In this document: positions 1 through 11,186 of the stretch, one piece after another
Position numbering within the stretch: position 1 is the stretch's first letter
How the letters are laid out: every line of letters begins with the position of its first letter
NCBI GenBank assembly: GCA_905147135.1
Contig: LR990059.1
Location: 13,229,001 to 13,293,000, forward strand
Reading direction: 5' to 3'
Origin: Blastobasis lacticolella
Taxonomy: Eukaryota; Arthropoda; Insecta; Lepidoptera; Blastobasidae
Length of the DNA: 64,000 nucleotides
Notes under the pieces: model-generated
Told to the model about the DNA's origin: nothing
What the model saw: the letters and a program-made list of their open reading frames with translations, nothing else
The model's database searches: none
Program-made: the position numbers and the translations under genes

Positions 1-300
1 CACGAAGGCCCGGGGTCCGCCTTGATCATGATCCAGGATTTGGCAGATGGAGCGGCTGCCATCTGACCTCTGTGACCCTGCTACCAGGGCAATCTATCCA
101 TATTGGACCATGGTTATACATTCAGTCGCCTAAATGTGCAGGTTTCATTACGATGATTGTCTCTCATTGTAAGAGCATCGGTTAGCATTCAACTAATTTA
201 CATAACTTAGAAAAGAGTCATTGGTACATGGCTGCAGTGGGATTCGAACCCAGTACGTCTCGGTTACGAGTCGAATACCTTAACAATTCGGCCACCGAGG
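1..300 (-). mobile_element. SINE family A (tRNA-derived), near full length
   Basis: Reading the minus strand, a tRNA-like head begins near 300 with an A-box-like GGTGGCCGA and a B-box-like GGGTTCGAATCC. It is followed by the body shared by about 15 other copies here (CTCTTTTCTGAGTTATGTAC, ACATTCAGGCGACTGAATGT, CCTGGTAGCAGGGTCACGGAGG, CCAAATCCTGGATCATG). The A and B boxes are internal RNA polymerase III promoter elements, and the head looks Ser/Leu-like. No intact tRNA fold is claimed. The copy runs off the window at base 1. Confidence 0.85.
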
Positions 301-320
301 ATACTAGAAATAATTGAGCC

Positions 321-585
321 ATCATCTTCATCACAGCCCGCCCATACTAGTCCACTGCAGGACTTGGAGCCTCTCCCACGAAAGGGTAGATTAATGCCGT
401 AATCTCCACGCTTGGCAAGCGGATTGGTGATCGCAGTGTTATAATATAACAATGGAAAACGCTGCTGCCCATTTGCTAGCCTACGGAGATTCTAGATATT
501 TTCCCTCGAAAGCATTGTTTGCTTTCTACGACACCGACGAATGTAAGGAGCTGGTGCTATTCTACTCTGCCGGACACCACACGGC
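321..585 (+). repeat. Dispersed repeat family C, copy 1
   Basis: About 265 bp shared with copies near 8.5, 19.9, 25.1 and 28.9 kb. Landmarks are CATCACAGCCC, GTCCACTGCAGGACTT, CCTCTCCCACGAAAGG, GGAAAACGCTGCTGCCCATT and the end GCCGGACACCACACGGC. It ends on one side in CATCAT-like sequence, resembling a LINE or SINE 3' tail. It has no conserved frame, and the short open frames across it are incidental. The class is unknown. Confidence 0.7.
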
Positions 586-765
586 TAATATTTTATTATT
601 GTGTAGTAATTTGTTCGACATCTCTCAGATAGGTTACATAAATTGTATTAAAAAAATAATTAAACAATCAACAAAGAAAACTCGACAAATTATCCAAAAA
701 ATATGCGCACAAACACTTATATTATATATTTTTAATTTTTACATAATAATTAGAAATACATAAAA

Positions 766-980
766 GAAATATGCTTGGACAAATTCACACAGCGCCATCT
801 AGCCCCAAAGTAAGCAAAGCTTGTGTTATAGGTGTTAAATAGCTGAACAACTACTTACATCCTTTTTTTTAAATACATACTACACCCGTACCAGAAATTA
901 AAATTCACCAATCGAACCCGGGACCTCTGCGTGGCGCCCGGCATGTTAACCAACTAAACCACTCAGGTCGTCAACACCTC
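766..980 (-). mobile_element. SINE family B (tRNA-derived), copy 1
   Basis: Minus strand: head GACGACCTGAGTGG, then GTTAACATGCC, a B-box-like GGGTTCGATT, the body motif TTTAATTTCTG, ACCCATAACACAAGC, TGGGGCTAGATGGCGCTGTG and a 3' end near TTTATTT. The same order recurs at 5.7, 12.4, 17.1, 26.3, 28.2, 43.0 and 44.4 kb. It is distinct from family A and non-coding. Confidence 0.8.
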
Positions 981-1362
981 CAACAATTACGCGTCCATAA
1001 TGTAAATGAACATCTCAGGCGAAACTCGACCCTGCTTCCATTAGGCGTGATTACCCTAACAAGTGTATGTGAAAGCGAAGTCCTGTTACTTTGTCATTTA
1101 ATTAAATGTCGAGTGTGTTATTGTTAATGGGTCTGTTTGTCCGGCCGTTTGTATTCGTTTGGCGAGCGTGGCTCTGGACTTATGCGCTTAAGGGCTTGCT
1201 GAATGCGCTTGTTCTGACAGGTTGTTTTGATTTGAAAATAATATTGCAACTGTGTATGTTAGCGATAGGGCTCTTGCTACTTTAAAATAAGGCATTTTAA
1301 CTGTAAAGAGCTTCTAGTTTATTTTATTCTTGATGAAAGAAAAGTATAAATGGGAATGGTAT
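981..1362. other. Unassigned AT-rich spacer
   Basis: No supportable gene, repeat or hairpin was recognised here. Confidence 0.5.
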
Positions 1363-1455
1363 TTGTCCCGGTTGTGCTCTCGCGCTCATGAGCCTGGAGA
1401 CAGTATTTGGCAGATCAAGTAATTATATCGCCGGAACCCTGTTAATAGGGTAACT
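1363..1455 (-). mobile_element. SINE family A tail fragment
   Basis: The reverse-complement tail of family A (TGTCCCGGTTGTGCTCTCG, TTTGGCAGATCAAGTAATTA) runs into a decayed AACCCTGTTAATAGGGTAAC, which matches the GACCCTGCTACCAGGG stretch of other copies. The tRNA-like head is missing. Confidence 0.6.
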
Positions 1456-2772
1456 GTTACTTTACCGGAAACCAAACGGTAGAACCGTTTTTGACAAATG
1501 CCTATACAAAATTTACTTCTGAAAGAAACCAAGACATTGTATACCCTCCATAGCTTATTAGAACCGTAAAACCATTTGATGATACTCATTGGTCCAGGAA
1601 AATAAACAGTGTTAAACATCACTATACAACTAAAAAGTCGCAATTTTCCACTGAACTACTTCAACGAAAATATCCGCAACCCTACTGACGCAAAGAAAGG
1701 CAGTCATTTCCGCTAGAAACCGTTGAACAATGCCCGATTGAAAATAAAAGTGTTGATAGGGAAAGGTTATCCGTTGTTTCACTCAAGGGAGGTATGCTTT
1801 TCGGAGGGAGGGCCCAAAATTACAACCAACGTTTATCTGTTATGACCCATGCAATCTGAGGGGCCGCAAGGGGCCTCGGAGGGACTGAATGGCCCCAAAA
1901 GAGGGGCCTCGAAGGCGAAGCGCTTTTATGCGCTTGATCTATGTTATTACTTGCGTTAGCTTGCACCGTGGGATGTATTTTTGAAAATTCCATCGTCGGC
2001 ACTGAAATAAGGTGTCCAATAAATTTACGGTATAGTAGTAGTGTTGCTTCGGGGAACCATTTTGTTTACCTGAGGAAAATGGCTTCGGAATTCTTGGTAT
2101 TTTGTGTTAGGCAAAGGAGATTAAGTAAAGGGTATGAAGGTGGGGCGTAAAGATTTTTTGGTAATGTTTTTGGAATTGTTTATGCGACGGCAAGCTCCAA
2201 AACTAAGTAAAGACTTTACGGTTGTTCTGTTCTATGACATAAAGAAGTATGTATATAGAGCAATATCAAGTCTATACAAAAATATTTAAATGTGTGTTTA
2301 TATAGGAACCTTCACGGTTACTACCAAGTCGTTGAAAATAATATTTTAATCAGGTAATCAGGTAATACTTAGGCTTAAGTATTATAATTATGACTCAAGT
2401 TCTGTTTGTATTATACACAATAAGACAATGCTATGTAGGCGACAATCTCCATAATCTACTGAGCCAATTTATTATTATTATTATTATTGTTTATCAGGCA
2501 GGCAGTTGTGGACAACTGTTGGGTTGCCTGCATCCGGCTTCTCTCTAACCAAAATTATTCTACCTGTTCTGATCTTAAGAATTTGTCTAATCTATTTTTA
2601 AATCCAATTCAATTTGATTTCAATTTGAGAAACTATTTCTATAGACATTTGCTTAACATTTGCGAGTGACAATTGTGATCCCGGAACTATGAAAGGGTAA
2701 CCCACTACTACCTTATTTAAAAGTTCACATTTTTTAAACTCACATGAATGTAAACCAGTTTTAAATCTATAC
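1456..2772. other. Unassigned spacer with a (TTA)n microsatellite
   Basis: There is no supportable gene. A (TTA)n run occupies about 2469-2489. The following 300 bp could be LINE 3' sequence on the minus strand, but no diagnostic protein motif survives. Short open frames here lack homology-like features. Confidence 0.4.
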
Positions 2773-2925
2773 ATAGTATAAAACGAAGTCACTTACCTGT
2801 CTGTCCCTATGTATATTTGTATGTCGCTTAGATCTTTTAAACTACGCGACTAATTTTAATGTGGTTATCAACAATAGATAGAGTGATTCGAGAGGAAGGT
2901 GTATAAGCAAGAAAAAAGGGTTGTA
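2773..2925 (+). repeat. Dispersed repeat family L, copy 1
   Basis: It begins ATAGTATAAAACGAAGTC and continues TGTCTGTCCCTATGTAT, AAACTACGCGAC, GAGTGATTCGAGAGGAAGGT and ATAAGCAAGAAAAA. The same order is seen at 17.77 kb and, in part, at 17.97, 22.5 and 23.6 kb. I recognise it as a common moth-type interspersed repeat but cannot assign its class. Confidence 0.6.
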
Positions 2926-4322
2926 CAATACACCCTGTTCTCCGCTTCCAACTTCCACCTGTAACCTTTAACAAGACGGCGCTCCATCTGTCCGGACAGC
3001 GCCCTATACGACTCCTTCCAAGTCGCGGTCTCCACTCAAGAACTCGTTTACCTCATCAGTTGTCAGTTTTTCGACAGATATGTCCAGCCACTGAAGCCTG
3101 TTGATTCTGTGCGCTATATCTTACTCTTTGGGCGGATTACGTCATTACTAAAACGAAAGTCATACCCCGAAAAATCTGATAAACACCGTGACCTTTAAAA
3201 GCCGAACGAGAAGTTTCAAATTAAAACTCATCTACAAAACGAAGTCAAACAAACCCCTTGACTTCCAATAGCTGAAGCCCAGGGACCAAATTGTTTACTT
3301 TTTAACTTCCACGATGTTAATCAACCGTGTGGGAGCCACTGCGAGAGCTGAACACTCGGCGGTAGGTTCAAAGGATTTGCATGCCCAATGAGAATGGGGG
3401 TTAAAACCGGTTAAAACCGCCTAAAACCTACTATAAAATGTGCTAATTCCGCTCCCCTCCGGTTCAACACTTAGAAATGAGCGCAGAATTTTCAGATTAT
3501 GCAAAAACGAAGATACTGCCCGCAGCCGTGATGGTAATGACAACAATTTATTGGTGTTAAGAAATTAGATGGTTTATTAAAATATGACGTGAGTATTTTT
3601 GCTAGTTTTAGCTTTTTTCATTGTTTTTAGACTAGAAAGCAGATTTATCCCTTGAAATTTTAAAGAAGCTTCATAATTTATTTTATTGGTTTTTAACAGA
3701 TCGGATCTGATCTGTTATGATTAAGATTTTGAATAACTTGACATGAAGAACTGAAGAGCTTATTGTTTCCAGTATTCACTCATGCAATGTCAGTTCAAAA
3801 TTATAGGCCTATGAAATTGCCGTTTTATAGTTTTAAATCACAAAACACTGAAACTTTGTAAGCATAACCTGATGCCGTTAAGCTAACAGGAGCATGTCAT
3901 CTCATTTTATTAACTAACTTCTTCATGCGTGCGCGGCAGTATCCTGCAGGTTATAGCTGATAGGTATGATTCACCTGTGTGGCAGGTACTTGTAAAGGTT
4001 GTCATATCGGTGAATAATATTTCATATTCCAGAATTAAAAAGTGATTTACTAACATAGATTGTAAGATATTTACCTGTACTACTAACAAAAATGGATCCG
4101 TTGTTGTTGTCCGTAAAAAATACATAAAAGAAAAAACATCTGGTTAAATTATAGGCAAAACTGACCATTCAAATCTTTATAAACACAGGACTTACTGTTA
4201 TCTAACCTAGCCTATTTTCATCACGTATAATTTTTATCAGTTAAAAAAAAATATTTGAGCCAACATATTCTGGCGAATATAACGGCCATTTCATAAGTAA
4301 AGACCTATTACAATAATGTTTT
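2926..4322. other. Unassigned spacer
   Basis: No gene or clear element. Around 3398-3428 there is a short AAAACC-rich direct repeat (GGTTAAAACCGGTTAAAACC). The rest is unremarkable AT-rich DNA. Confidence 0.4.
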
Positions 4323-4490
4323 AAACTATCTCGGTTATTATCACACATTTTAAGCGTATGTTCCGGGTTTCCTTCCGCGTACCTTTGTTGACGAGTAGCC
4401 CCTACTCCTCTAGCCCCGAGGGCTACTTGTTAACAAAAGTAGCGGTAGGAAACCCGGAACATACCCTTAAAATCTAAAGAGCTATTACTA
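4323..4490. mobile_element. Foldback MITE family D, copy 1
   Basis: Inverted arms containing TATGTTCCGGGTTTCCT (left arm about 4345-4380, right arm about 4446-4473) surround a short GC-rich centre with GAGTAGCCC on one side and GGGCTACTTG on the other. Related copies lie at 34.2 and 49.3 kb. The left flank TATCTCGGTTATTA is also shared with the 34.2-kb copy, so the true termini lie outside the strongest hairpin. Target-site duplication is unresolved. Non-coding. Confidence 0.75.
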
Positions 4491-5671
4491 GAACGCACAT
4501 CGTTCTCGGTAAAATAGAAAAAAAAATTAGTGAATGTTAAAAAAATATTAGTGAAGCTAACTTTTCAGTCTTTTTGGTTCAGTTACTAACAAATGAAATT
4601 TTGAATTAGGTACTTAAGATTTTTATAATCACCTATTACTTACGCGTAGGATTTACTCACTGATCAATGATGGATGACGCATGTTTAGGTGCGTCAAATC
4701 TACGAATTTACACTAGGTTAGCTTGTACTTGGATAAGCCTCTGGCTGGCAACGGACTTCAGGGAGAATTACATGCTAATAATGATGATGATGATTAAGAG
4801 GGTAACCTCCATCAACACAACAATCGATTCACACACACAAATGGTCGGCATAATAATTTACAGCCTTAACTTATTCAGTGTTTCAACTATCTGGCCTTAT
4901 CTAACACCTTAAAATATTTCCGTAAAGTTTTCAACAATTCGTTAATGGTGATGGGTGCCTATTGGAGTTTAATGACTTTTTAACGGCACATTTTAATGTT
5001 CAAAGATATGAATTATAATGTGTTTTATGGATTGGTGAGAGATGAAAGTTCGATTGAATGACGAAAATGGCGCTTTGCCTGAAATGCACAAGGGTGGACG
5101 GTTTACAACATCTGCAACCGCGAGCGGATGCGGTGCCGGCCTTTGAGGTACCTGTGAACGTGCCTTTTGAAGAACCCCATGTTATAGTGAAAAGGAAAGA
5201 CTTCGGGAGGGTGCTCATTCCACATTTCGCACGCGCTTATGGCGCTTACGATAAGTTGAAGTTTGCTCATTCAAGTTTCATCGCATCTTTTTTAAAAATC
5301 ATATTATTGTTATAAAAAGCTTCTGGTTTTTGTCAATCTTACAAAGTGCTCCGAGTGCATACTGCTTCTGTGAAGAGCTTATGGCTAAAGTGGAAATTTG
5401 TTCTATGAGGTAAACAAACAAAACCCAAGCTAAAATATGTCCCTTCAAATAGTTTCCATAGGAATTACGAACTACTAAGCAAAGTTTTTGGTAGTAATAA
5501 ACATGCCATAAACATTCCTGTTTTTTTAAAGCATACCTATATTTTGCTTTGTATGTCGGCATGCAATTTTATACTGTTTCCTCAGAGAGAATGCGGAAAC
5601 TGTGCCCAACCACCTAGTTTAAAATACAAAAATGTATTTATAAAAAAAAAAAGACTAGCGAATTATCACTA
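4491..5671. other. Unassigned spacer
   Basis: Two overlapping short open frames on opposite strands near 5000-5315 are not supported by any recognisable domain or codon pattern. No repeat family was recognised. Confidence 0.4.
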
Positions 5672-5925
5672 TAAATATAAATAAATAAATATGCTTGCAC
5701 AAATTTACACAGCGCCATCTAGCCCCAAAGTAAGCAACGCTTGTGTTATGGGTGTTAGATAACTGAATAACTACTTATATAATTTTTTTTTCTAAATATA
5801 CTACACCTAGACCCGTAACAGAAAATAAAATTCATCATTTCAATTTCTGCTCGCCCGGGAATCGAACCCGGGACCTCTGCGTGGCGACCGCTATGTTAAC
5901 CAACTGAACCACTCAGGTCGTCATT
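5672..5925 (-). mobile_element. SINE family B, copy 2
   Basis: A near full-length copy in reverse orientation. The tRNA-like head ends at about 5923 (CTGAACCACTCAGGTCGTCA read on plus). The B-box complement is GGGAATCGAACCCGGGACC, and the body has CAGCGCCATCTAGCCCC. The 3' end is ATAAATAAATA-rich. Confidence 0.85.
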
Positions 5926-6954
5926 ATGTGGATTAAGGATTCAGATGACCAGAGTGCCTCATGCATTGTGCTAGCTACAGTATCTTTAAAACTGGAATAC
6001 AACAGTGTAAACATCATTGCTTGACGGGATAAATATATAAGGTGGTGGCACCCATCTTCGGACACCTCTTTAAGAGATGACTCTTTGATCATGATGATGA
6101 CATCATTATCAACATCAGACATTTTCATTCCAAAATAGGACGTACGAGCCTCGCAATTATCACCATTCTCCTCGGCTATTCTACTTCGCTAGGTAACAAT
6201 CAGCGTATCAGGTTCCAGGCTTCAATTAGGCCTCTACCTATAGACATAGCGTCAAACACAAATTTAATGTGCATACATATTGGTTATTGGGAGTCAATAT
6301 TGAGTTCGAAACTCAATAAGACAAAACAGATGTTGCTTACGTCTCAAAGTTGAACGGGAAGCAGCTAGGGTTGCGCCGAAATTGAAAATGGATCGATTAA
6401 ATTAAGTGAATAGACTAATGGATAGAAACGAATAATTATTCTCTCTCTGTAGTCGATCCATCAGGACTAAGGATCGTGGTCTGATAACACATTTGAAAGC
6501 GCACGAAATGCCTCCAACTTTTACTACCATCGCCAGTTTAAACAAAAATCGTGACGGATACACATTGCGATCTACTGATGTATCTAAGGCCCTTCACTCA
6601 TTTACTTACTGTATTCGAGTTTGTTCTTGATCCGGTTACGCAGTTCTATTAGTAATTATTTTAACGTTTAGCTTCCTCTAAACAAAAAGCGCCCTCAATC
6701 CCGGTTTAGGCCGGTTTGGGTATTATTTTTTGTATTCACTATCATAAAAATTTGATATATAGTTTTCCGATACCTATTATATTATCATTTTAAAAAGGGA
6801 ATTCCTAATCAGTTTAATTTAATAGAAAATATATGTTTATCGAAGGAGGCCTTAACCAATATGTTTGAAAAAGGCAGAAGGAGAGGAATCAAATAATTAT
6901 TTTTATTTGTCTTTGAATAAGTCTACAAAGTAATAAAATCTTAGGAATTCGCTG
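5926..6954. other. Unassigned spacer
   Basis: No gene, hairpin or family member was recognised. A short ATGATGATGACATCAT stretch near 6090 is a simple-sequence patch. Confidence 0.4.
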
Positions 6955-7135
6955 ATGATGTTCTGATTATGTCAAAACGAGGCTGTCAACCATCTGCGAC
7001 CAACAGATCCAAGCATATTTCGGTCATCTAATGAGGCGGAGTAATGACAGCCTGAAAAAACTTGTCAATAAAAATAGTAACAGGTCAAGTGGACGGTCAC
7101 CAACTAGATGGACCATTCAGTTGAAACCAAGGATC
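6955..7135 (+). pseudogene. LINE reverse-transcriptase C-terminal remnant
   Basis: The plus strand can be read as a short peptide containing YFGHLMRRSNDSLKKL and, after a gap, SSGRSPTRWT. This matches the C-terminal signature found downstream of the polymerase in many insect non-LTR retrotransposons (GHVxRR, then GRSPTRWTD). Only about 50 residues survive, with stops on both sides and no polymerase motifs. The exact clade cannot be set. Confidence 0.6.
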
Positions 7136-8304
7136 AATTTATTGATAAAATAATTTACATTTATAATAACAATATACACTAATACCTACATCTAAAATAC
7201 CAAAAATATATACAGTAATACATATAAAATATACTAAACTAAACCCTTATAAGATATAAATATTTTATTAACTAACTAAACTAAATTAAAAAAGATGTAA
7301 AAAACAGTTGAAGGTTGCGCCATCTAACAGATTTGACTTTTCCATTAGCATTTTCGCGACATCTCTTAAACCAAAGAATATATAGATATATACGCTAACT
7401 GTTATTTTGTCAAATCTAATGACGTATTTCGACACCCGAGTAAACCTTAAGTAACACGTAATGCTTGATATTTCTTCAAACCCATATGACTTAGGCATTT
7501 CAAAATAGACTTCAAAAATTCTTTCACTGGGTTTTATTGCTATGAAAAAGCATTCAGATTTTATTAACAAACCAATAAAATTCTACCTTATAATTGACCC
7601 TCGTTATTGAAAGTCATACGTATTTAAAATTGTCTGCGAGTTCACCAACCCCACCACTAGATTATTATTCATTCGATAAATATATTTTGAAATCGAATCG
7701 GCACATCCCTTAGAGCGCGCCACGATACAGTCTGCTGCTGTTATTAAGTTCATACTTTGTTGGCAGTTCCATTTCATCTACGTGTTAATTACTTAGTGTA
7801 GTCTTATAGCTGTCTGGTTATTACTTGTATAATTTACAATTCTTGCTGACACTTACTCGTATGAAATCTGTAATTATATTCAATTTCATAAGTATGAACA
7901 TCACAACTCTTTGGACAACCACGAGTAGAAATTATGGCGTTTTCCGAACATTACAATTGTTAATTTTTTTTTTAATCTTTCTTCTACTTCACCGTATCAC
8001 TCTTGACCCAGTGGTCGTCTGGCAGATGGCTCGTTTCACCAGTCACCGCCATACCTCCCTGGGGGCTGTTTTTGTTATACAAACTTGTTTACAACTCGTT
8101 TAGCAGCCCCAGTTTAGGGAAAAAATAAAGAATAAAAAAAGGTAGTTCCAGCCGGCATCGAGTCAGTAAATTTTCTAGTCTGCGGAGGTCGTAGATGGTC
8201 TGTCTAAGATTTACATAAAAAAAACAAAAATTTAAAATCTAAAAGAACCCACGACGGCTTAAATTATTGAAATGGAAATTTAATTTTTAAAACACATCTG
8301 CTTT
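7136..8304. other. AT-rich spacer, possible LINE 3' sequence
   Basis: 7140-7290 is a strongly AT-rich stretch of ATA/TAC-type repeats without a gene. About 7950-8145 ends in AAAAAATAAAGAATAAAAAA and resembles a polyadenylated retroposon 3' end, but no diagnostic coding remnant was found. Confidence 0.35.
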
Positions 8305-8390
8305 ACATCCTCTTGGCAGTTTCGCTTTTCAGACACATTTAAGTCTCGTGACTTTAATGAGGCTGAAAAGCGAAACTGCCAAGAGGATGT
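8305..8390. repeat. Perfect 28-bp-arm inverted repeat (30-bp loop)
   Basis: 8305-8332 (starting ACATCCTCTTGGCAG) is the exact reverse complement of 8363-8390 (ending CTGCCAAGAGGATGT). The spacer is 30 bp. The transcript would form an uninterrupted 28-bp stem. It lies next to a family C repeat. Perfection over 28 bp implies recent origin or constraint. It could be the core of a young MITE or a small-RNA precursor. Confidence 0.85.
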
Positions 8391-8511
8391 AATACACTCC
8401 GGCTTTTTTCTTCTTCTAGAACCCACACAAGAGGATATGTAATTCCTATCGCTACGAAAAGTTGAAACTGGGAAAAAGTAACAAAAAAAATTTTTTTTTG
8501 TTCTAGTTTGT

Positions 8512-8778
8512 GCACTGGTCGTGTGGTGTCCGTCAGAGTAGAATAGCACCAACCCCTTACGCTCATGGGTGTCGTACAAGGCGACTAATGTTTTCGAGGC
8601 AAAAGATGAAGAGTCTCCGTAGTCTGGATAATGGGCAACAGCATTTTCCATTGTTATATTTAAACACTGCTATCTCCAACCCGCCTGCCAAGCGTGGAGA
8701 TTATGGCAATAATCTCCCCTTTCGTGGGAGAGGCCCTAAGTCCTGCAGTGGACTGTGACGGGTTGTGATGATGAGGTT
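8512..8778 (-). repeat. Dispersed repeat family C, copy 2
   Basis: A reverse-orientation copy from GTGTGGTGTCCG to CCTGCAGTGGACTGTGACGGGTTGTGATGATG. Its unit edges match copies at 0.3 and 25.1 kb. No conserved reading frame. Confidence 0.75.
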
Positions 8779-8814
8779 GTGCACGTTTAGACCAAAGTTT
8801 TATTGGTCTCTTAA

Positions 8815-8880
8815 AAATTTTATCGCTACAAAGTGGACTTTTTTTCGTACTCGATGACGTAAGATTACCTGAAACACCGA
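8815..8880 (+). repeat. Dispersed repeat family K fragment
   Basis: TATCGCTACAAAGTGGAC followed by CGTACTCGATGACGTAAG recurs near 57.9 kb and, inverted, near 41.55-41.64 kb. A related CCTATCGCTACGAAAAGTT is at 8445. Class unknown. Confidence 0.5.
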
Positions 8881-9684
8881 CACAGTCTATAATACCACAT
8901 TTTAAACTAGTCCATACGCGACGTCTCGAAGCAAAATTTTTATATCAAATACGAAGTAATGATATTTGAAAAATAATAGTCCACGTGCTCAGTCAGCAGC
9001 GAACAATGGTGGAATGGAACGTGCAAAAGCGCAGTTCCCCGCGCCTCCAGCCTGGAATGCAATTGTGTCAGAATCCAATAACTAACATCGCTGCGTTTCT
9101 CAGTACGCCGATACCTGCCGCTCGCAAGCCATGCGAGTTTTATAACGACAGAATTTGACTTAAGACGCCAACGGAAAGGACTCTTTAGGAAGTGGACGGA
9201 TTGGGAATTTGAAAAAGGTTAATTTCGGGAAAGGACCTTGTAGGAATGGACTACTTTGGAAATGTTTGCTATCATCAAAATTAGTTAACTAGTCCATTGC
9301 GGGTTTAGTATGACGGAATGCTCAGAAGGCCAGCAATAAAGCGCCCAGAGCCATTAGGCGTGCTGAATGCTCGTCACATGCAACAAAACAAGATGGCAAC
9401 AATTTTGTTGAATTTTCGAACCCTTACCATTTAATTTGCAACACAGTGGTTATGTAACCCCTCTTGTAAAAAACGGTCACATGGGCATTTCCATACAGTC
9501 GAGATAGTTTGGGACTTTGTATCTCCCCCTGGGAACTTTCTGGATGCAATCTGATTATTCACATCTAGAGCATGGATGGAGGAGGTAAACGCGCCGTAAC
9601 CCGTAAGCGCACGTAAATCAAAGTGTCTGAAATGGAGATAACCATACTAATTTATGTGCAGTGATGTAGGTATAGCGACTGTTA
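8881..9684. other. Unassigned spacer
   Basis: No gene or recognised repeat. TTA at 9682-9684 is the left flank of the large inverted-repeat structure that follows. Confidence 0.45.
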
Positions 9685-9990
9685 GGCGCGGATTATATCA
9701 AGCGTCGGCGACGCACGTTGCGTCGGCGACGCAACTTGCGTTATGCTGTCAACTCAAAATTGTATGAACTTCTAATGCGCGCGCCGACGCAACCTGCGTT
9801 TTACCTGCGTCGCCGACGCAACCTGCGTTATCGACGCTGCCTGCGTCGGCGACGCATCTTTCGTTAAGCTGTCAACTCAAAATTGTATGATTTTCAAATG
9901 CGCGCGCCGACGCAGGTAAAACGCAGGTTGCGTCGGCGCGCGCATTAGAAGTTCATATAATTTTAAGTTGACAAGATGCGTCAAGAATTC
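9685..9990. repeat. Left cluster of GCGTCGGCGACGC near-palindromes
   Basis: The near-palindrome TGCGTCGGCGACGCA and its variants recur many times, separated by TGCGTT, ACCTGCGT and GCGCGCGCCGACGC. Two direct modules containing GCTGTCAACTCAAAATTGTATG are followed by an inverted one (TTCATATAATTTTAAGTTGAC). Such subterminal clusters are typical transposase-binding repeats in DNA transposons. They are highly CpG-rich against an AT-rich background. Confidence 0.8.
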
Positions 9991-9993
9991 TAA

Positions 9994-11186
9994 GGCCGGG
10001 CACAGACCTACCGGTCAGGGCCGGGCCGGGCCAGACCTGCCGATCAGGGCCGGGCCGGGTTTAACGTGAAGGCCATATTATTTTCATCGAAAATGTACTA
10101 GCCGTCACACACTTATAGACGCCCGGAGAGCGCACCCGGTTAAAACTTTCAACCGTCCTGAAACGTCCGGACCGTCCTTGCATATAATCTTCTTATAATC
10201 GGCATATACAGACCGTAAGCTTTCCGGGCCGGGCCCATTCGTGGAATCGTCGTGGACATTGGGGCGGATCTGTAATTATCAAAGAGATTGGTATACCTGG
10301 GAAAGGTATATTCCTCTATGGTTGACCCTGAGTCCATTACTTTGGCAGGGCAAAAATTTCTATGTTGAAACATAAAAAACAAGGATTATCACAACCGTAA
10401 TCTCAAAGACGTTGCGTGGCAAGAAGTAAATAGATATGTTGATGTGAAGTTTAATGTTAGATGAAGACGAGAAAAAAATACGTATCAGTCTACTGTCATC
10501 AGTCTTCGTGAATACATGAATTGGACCCGGGTCAAGTTGGCTCTGTTTAGCCTGAGGCTTGAACTGGATCCAGCCCCAAGGTGACTCTTTCTATTCGGAA
10601 ACTATTGGTCCTGGAACACTAGTCCCTAAAGATATATGATAGTACTCGTCGAATTCTACATTTCGAATGACAGTTTTAAATTTAACGTCTCTCTCACAAA
10701 ACGTAGATTTCGACGAGTACCTAATATCATTTTTCTATAGAAACTATTCTTCTAGGACCTATGGTTCTCAAGTTATAACAGTTTTCAATTTGCAACAGTT
10801 ACTTTAAATGTGTATCTCGACGAGTGATATAATTCTTTTTAGAGACTAGTGTTCTAAGACCAATAGAATCAGAGTTATAACGGCTTTAAGTTTAACAGCC
10901 GTCATTCGAAATGTAGATATGGACGAGTAGGTACAGTAGTTCAGTAGACTGATACTGCCTACCCGAATTTTTTTCCTCTCCTCATCCAACCTACCATCTT
11001 TCCCTTTTTTGTAGGTTTTCAGCGCCAAGCAGTAAGGCGATGCACATTAATTCGTCATCTATTTCTACCCGTTAACCTTTCCCGGCAAGCGCTTGATAAC
11101 GACTAAGAAAATTTTAAGAATGTCCGGCCCGGTAGGTGTGCCGGTTGGGCCCGTCCCTGACCTTTTCCATAGGTCTGTGCCCGCAC
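9994..11186. mobile_element. 1.19-kb foldback element, TAA-flanked, non-autonomous
   Basis: The left end GGCCGGGCACAGACCTACCG and the reverse complement of the right end (GTGCGGGCACAGACCTATGG) form terminal inverted repeats of about 17 bp, followed by GGTCAGGG modules on both sides. TAA flanks both ends (9991-9993, 11187-11189). GGGCCGGGCC motifs recur inside. The interior (about 10585-10945) carries diverged units of the 104-bp repeat found at 15.7-16.8 kb, also with an orientation switch. No transposase. Consistent with a PIF/Harbinger-type MITE. Confidence 0.75.
10585..10945. repeat. Diverged 104-bp-type units with orientation switch
   Basis: One minus-oriented unit (GATAGTACTCGTCGAATTCT, ACATTTCGAATGACAG) is followed from about 10680 by plus-oriented units (CTAGTGTTCTAAGACCAATA, CGTCATTCGAAATGTAGAT). 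They share the motif order of the array at 15.7-16.8 kb but are more diverged. This indicates one foldback family with two copies in this 7-kb region. Confidence 0.7.

Noticed and set aside
5000..5315. Overlapping 72- and 85-codon frames near 5.1 kb
   Set aside because: Composition is somewhat balanced, but no motif, no splice context and opposite-strand overlap. Not supportable.
8280..8651. 123-codon minus-strand open frame
   Set aside because: It runs through the perfect hairpin and a family C repeat. The same peptide start recurs in other family C copies without a conserved continuation.
9685..9990. CRISPR-like array
   Set aside because: Repeats are palindromic, unevenly spaced and in mixed orientation, without unique spacers of constant length. 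They are transposon subterminal repeats.
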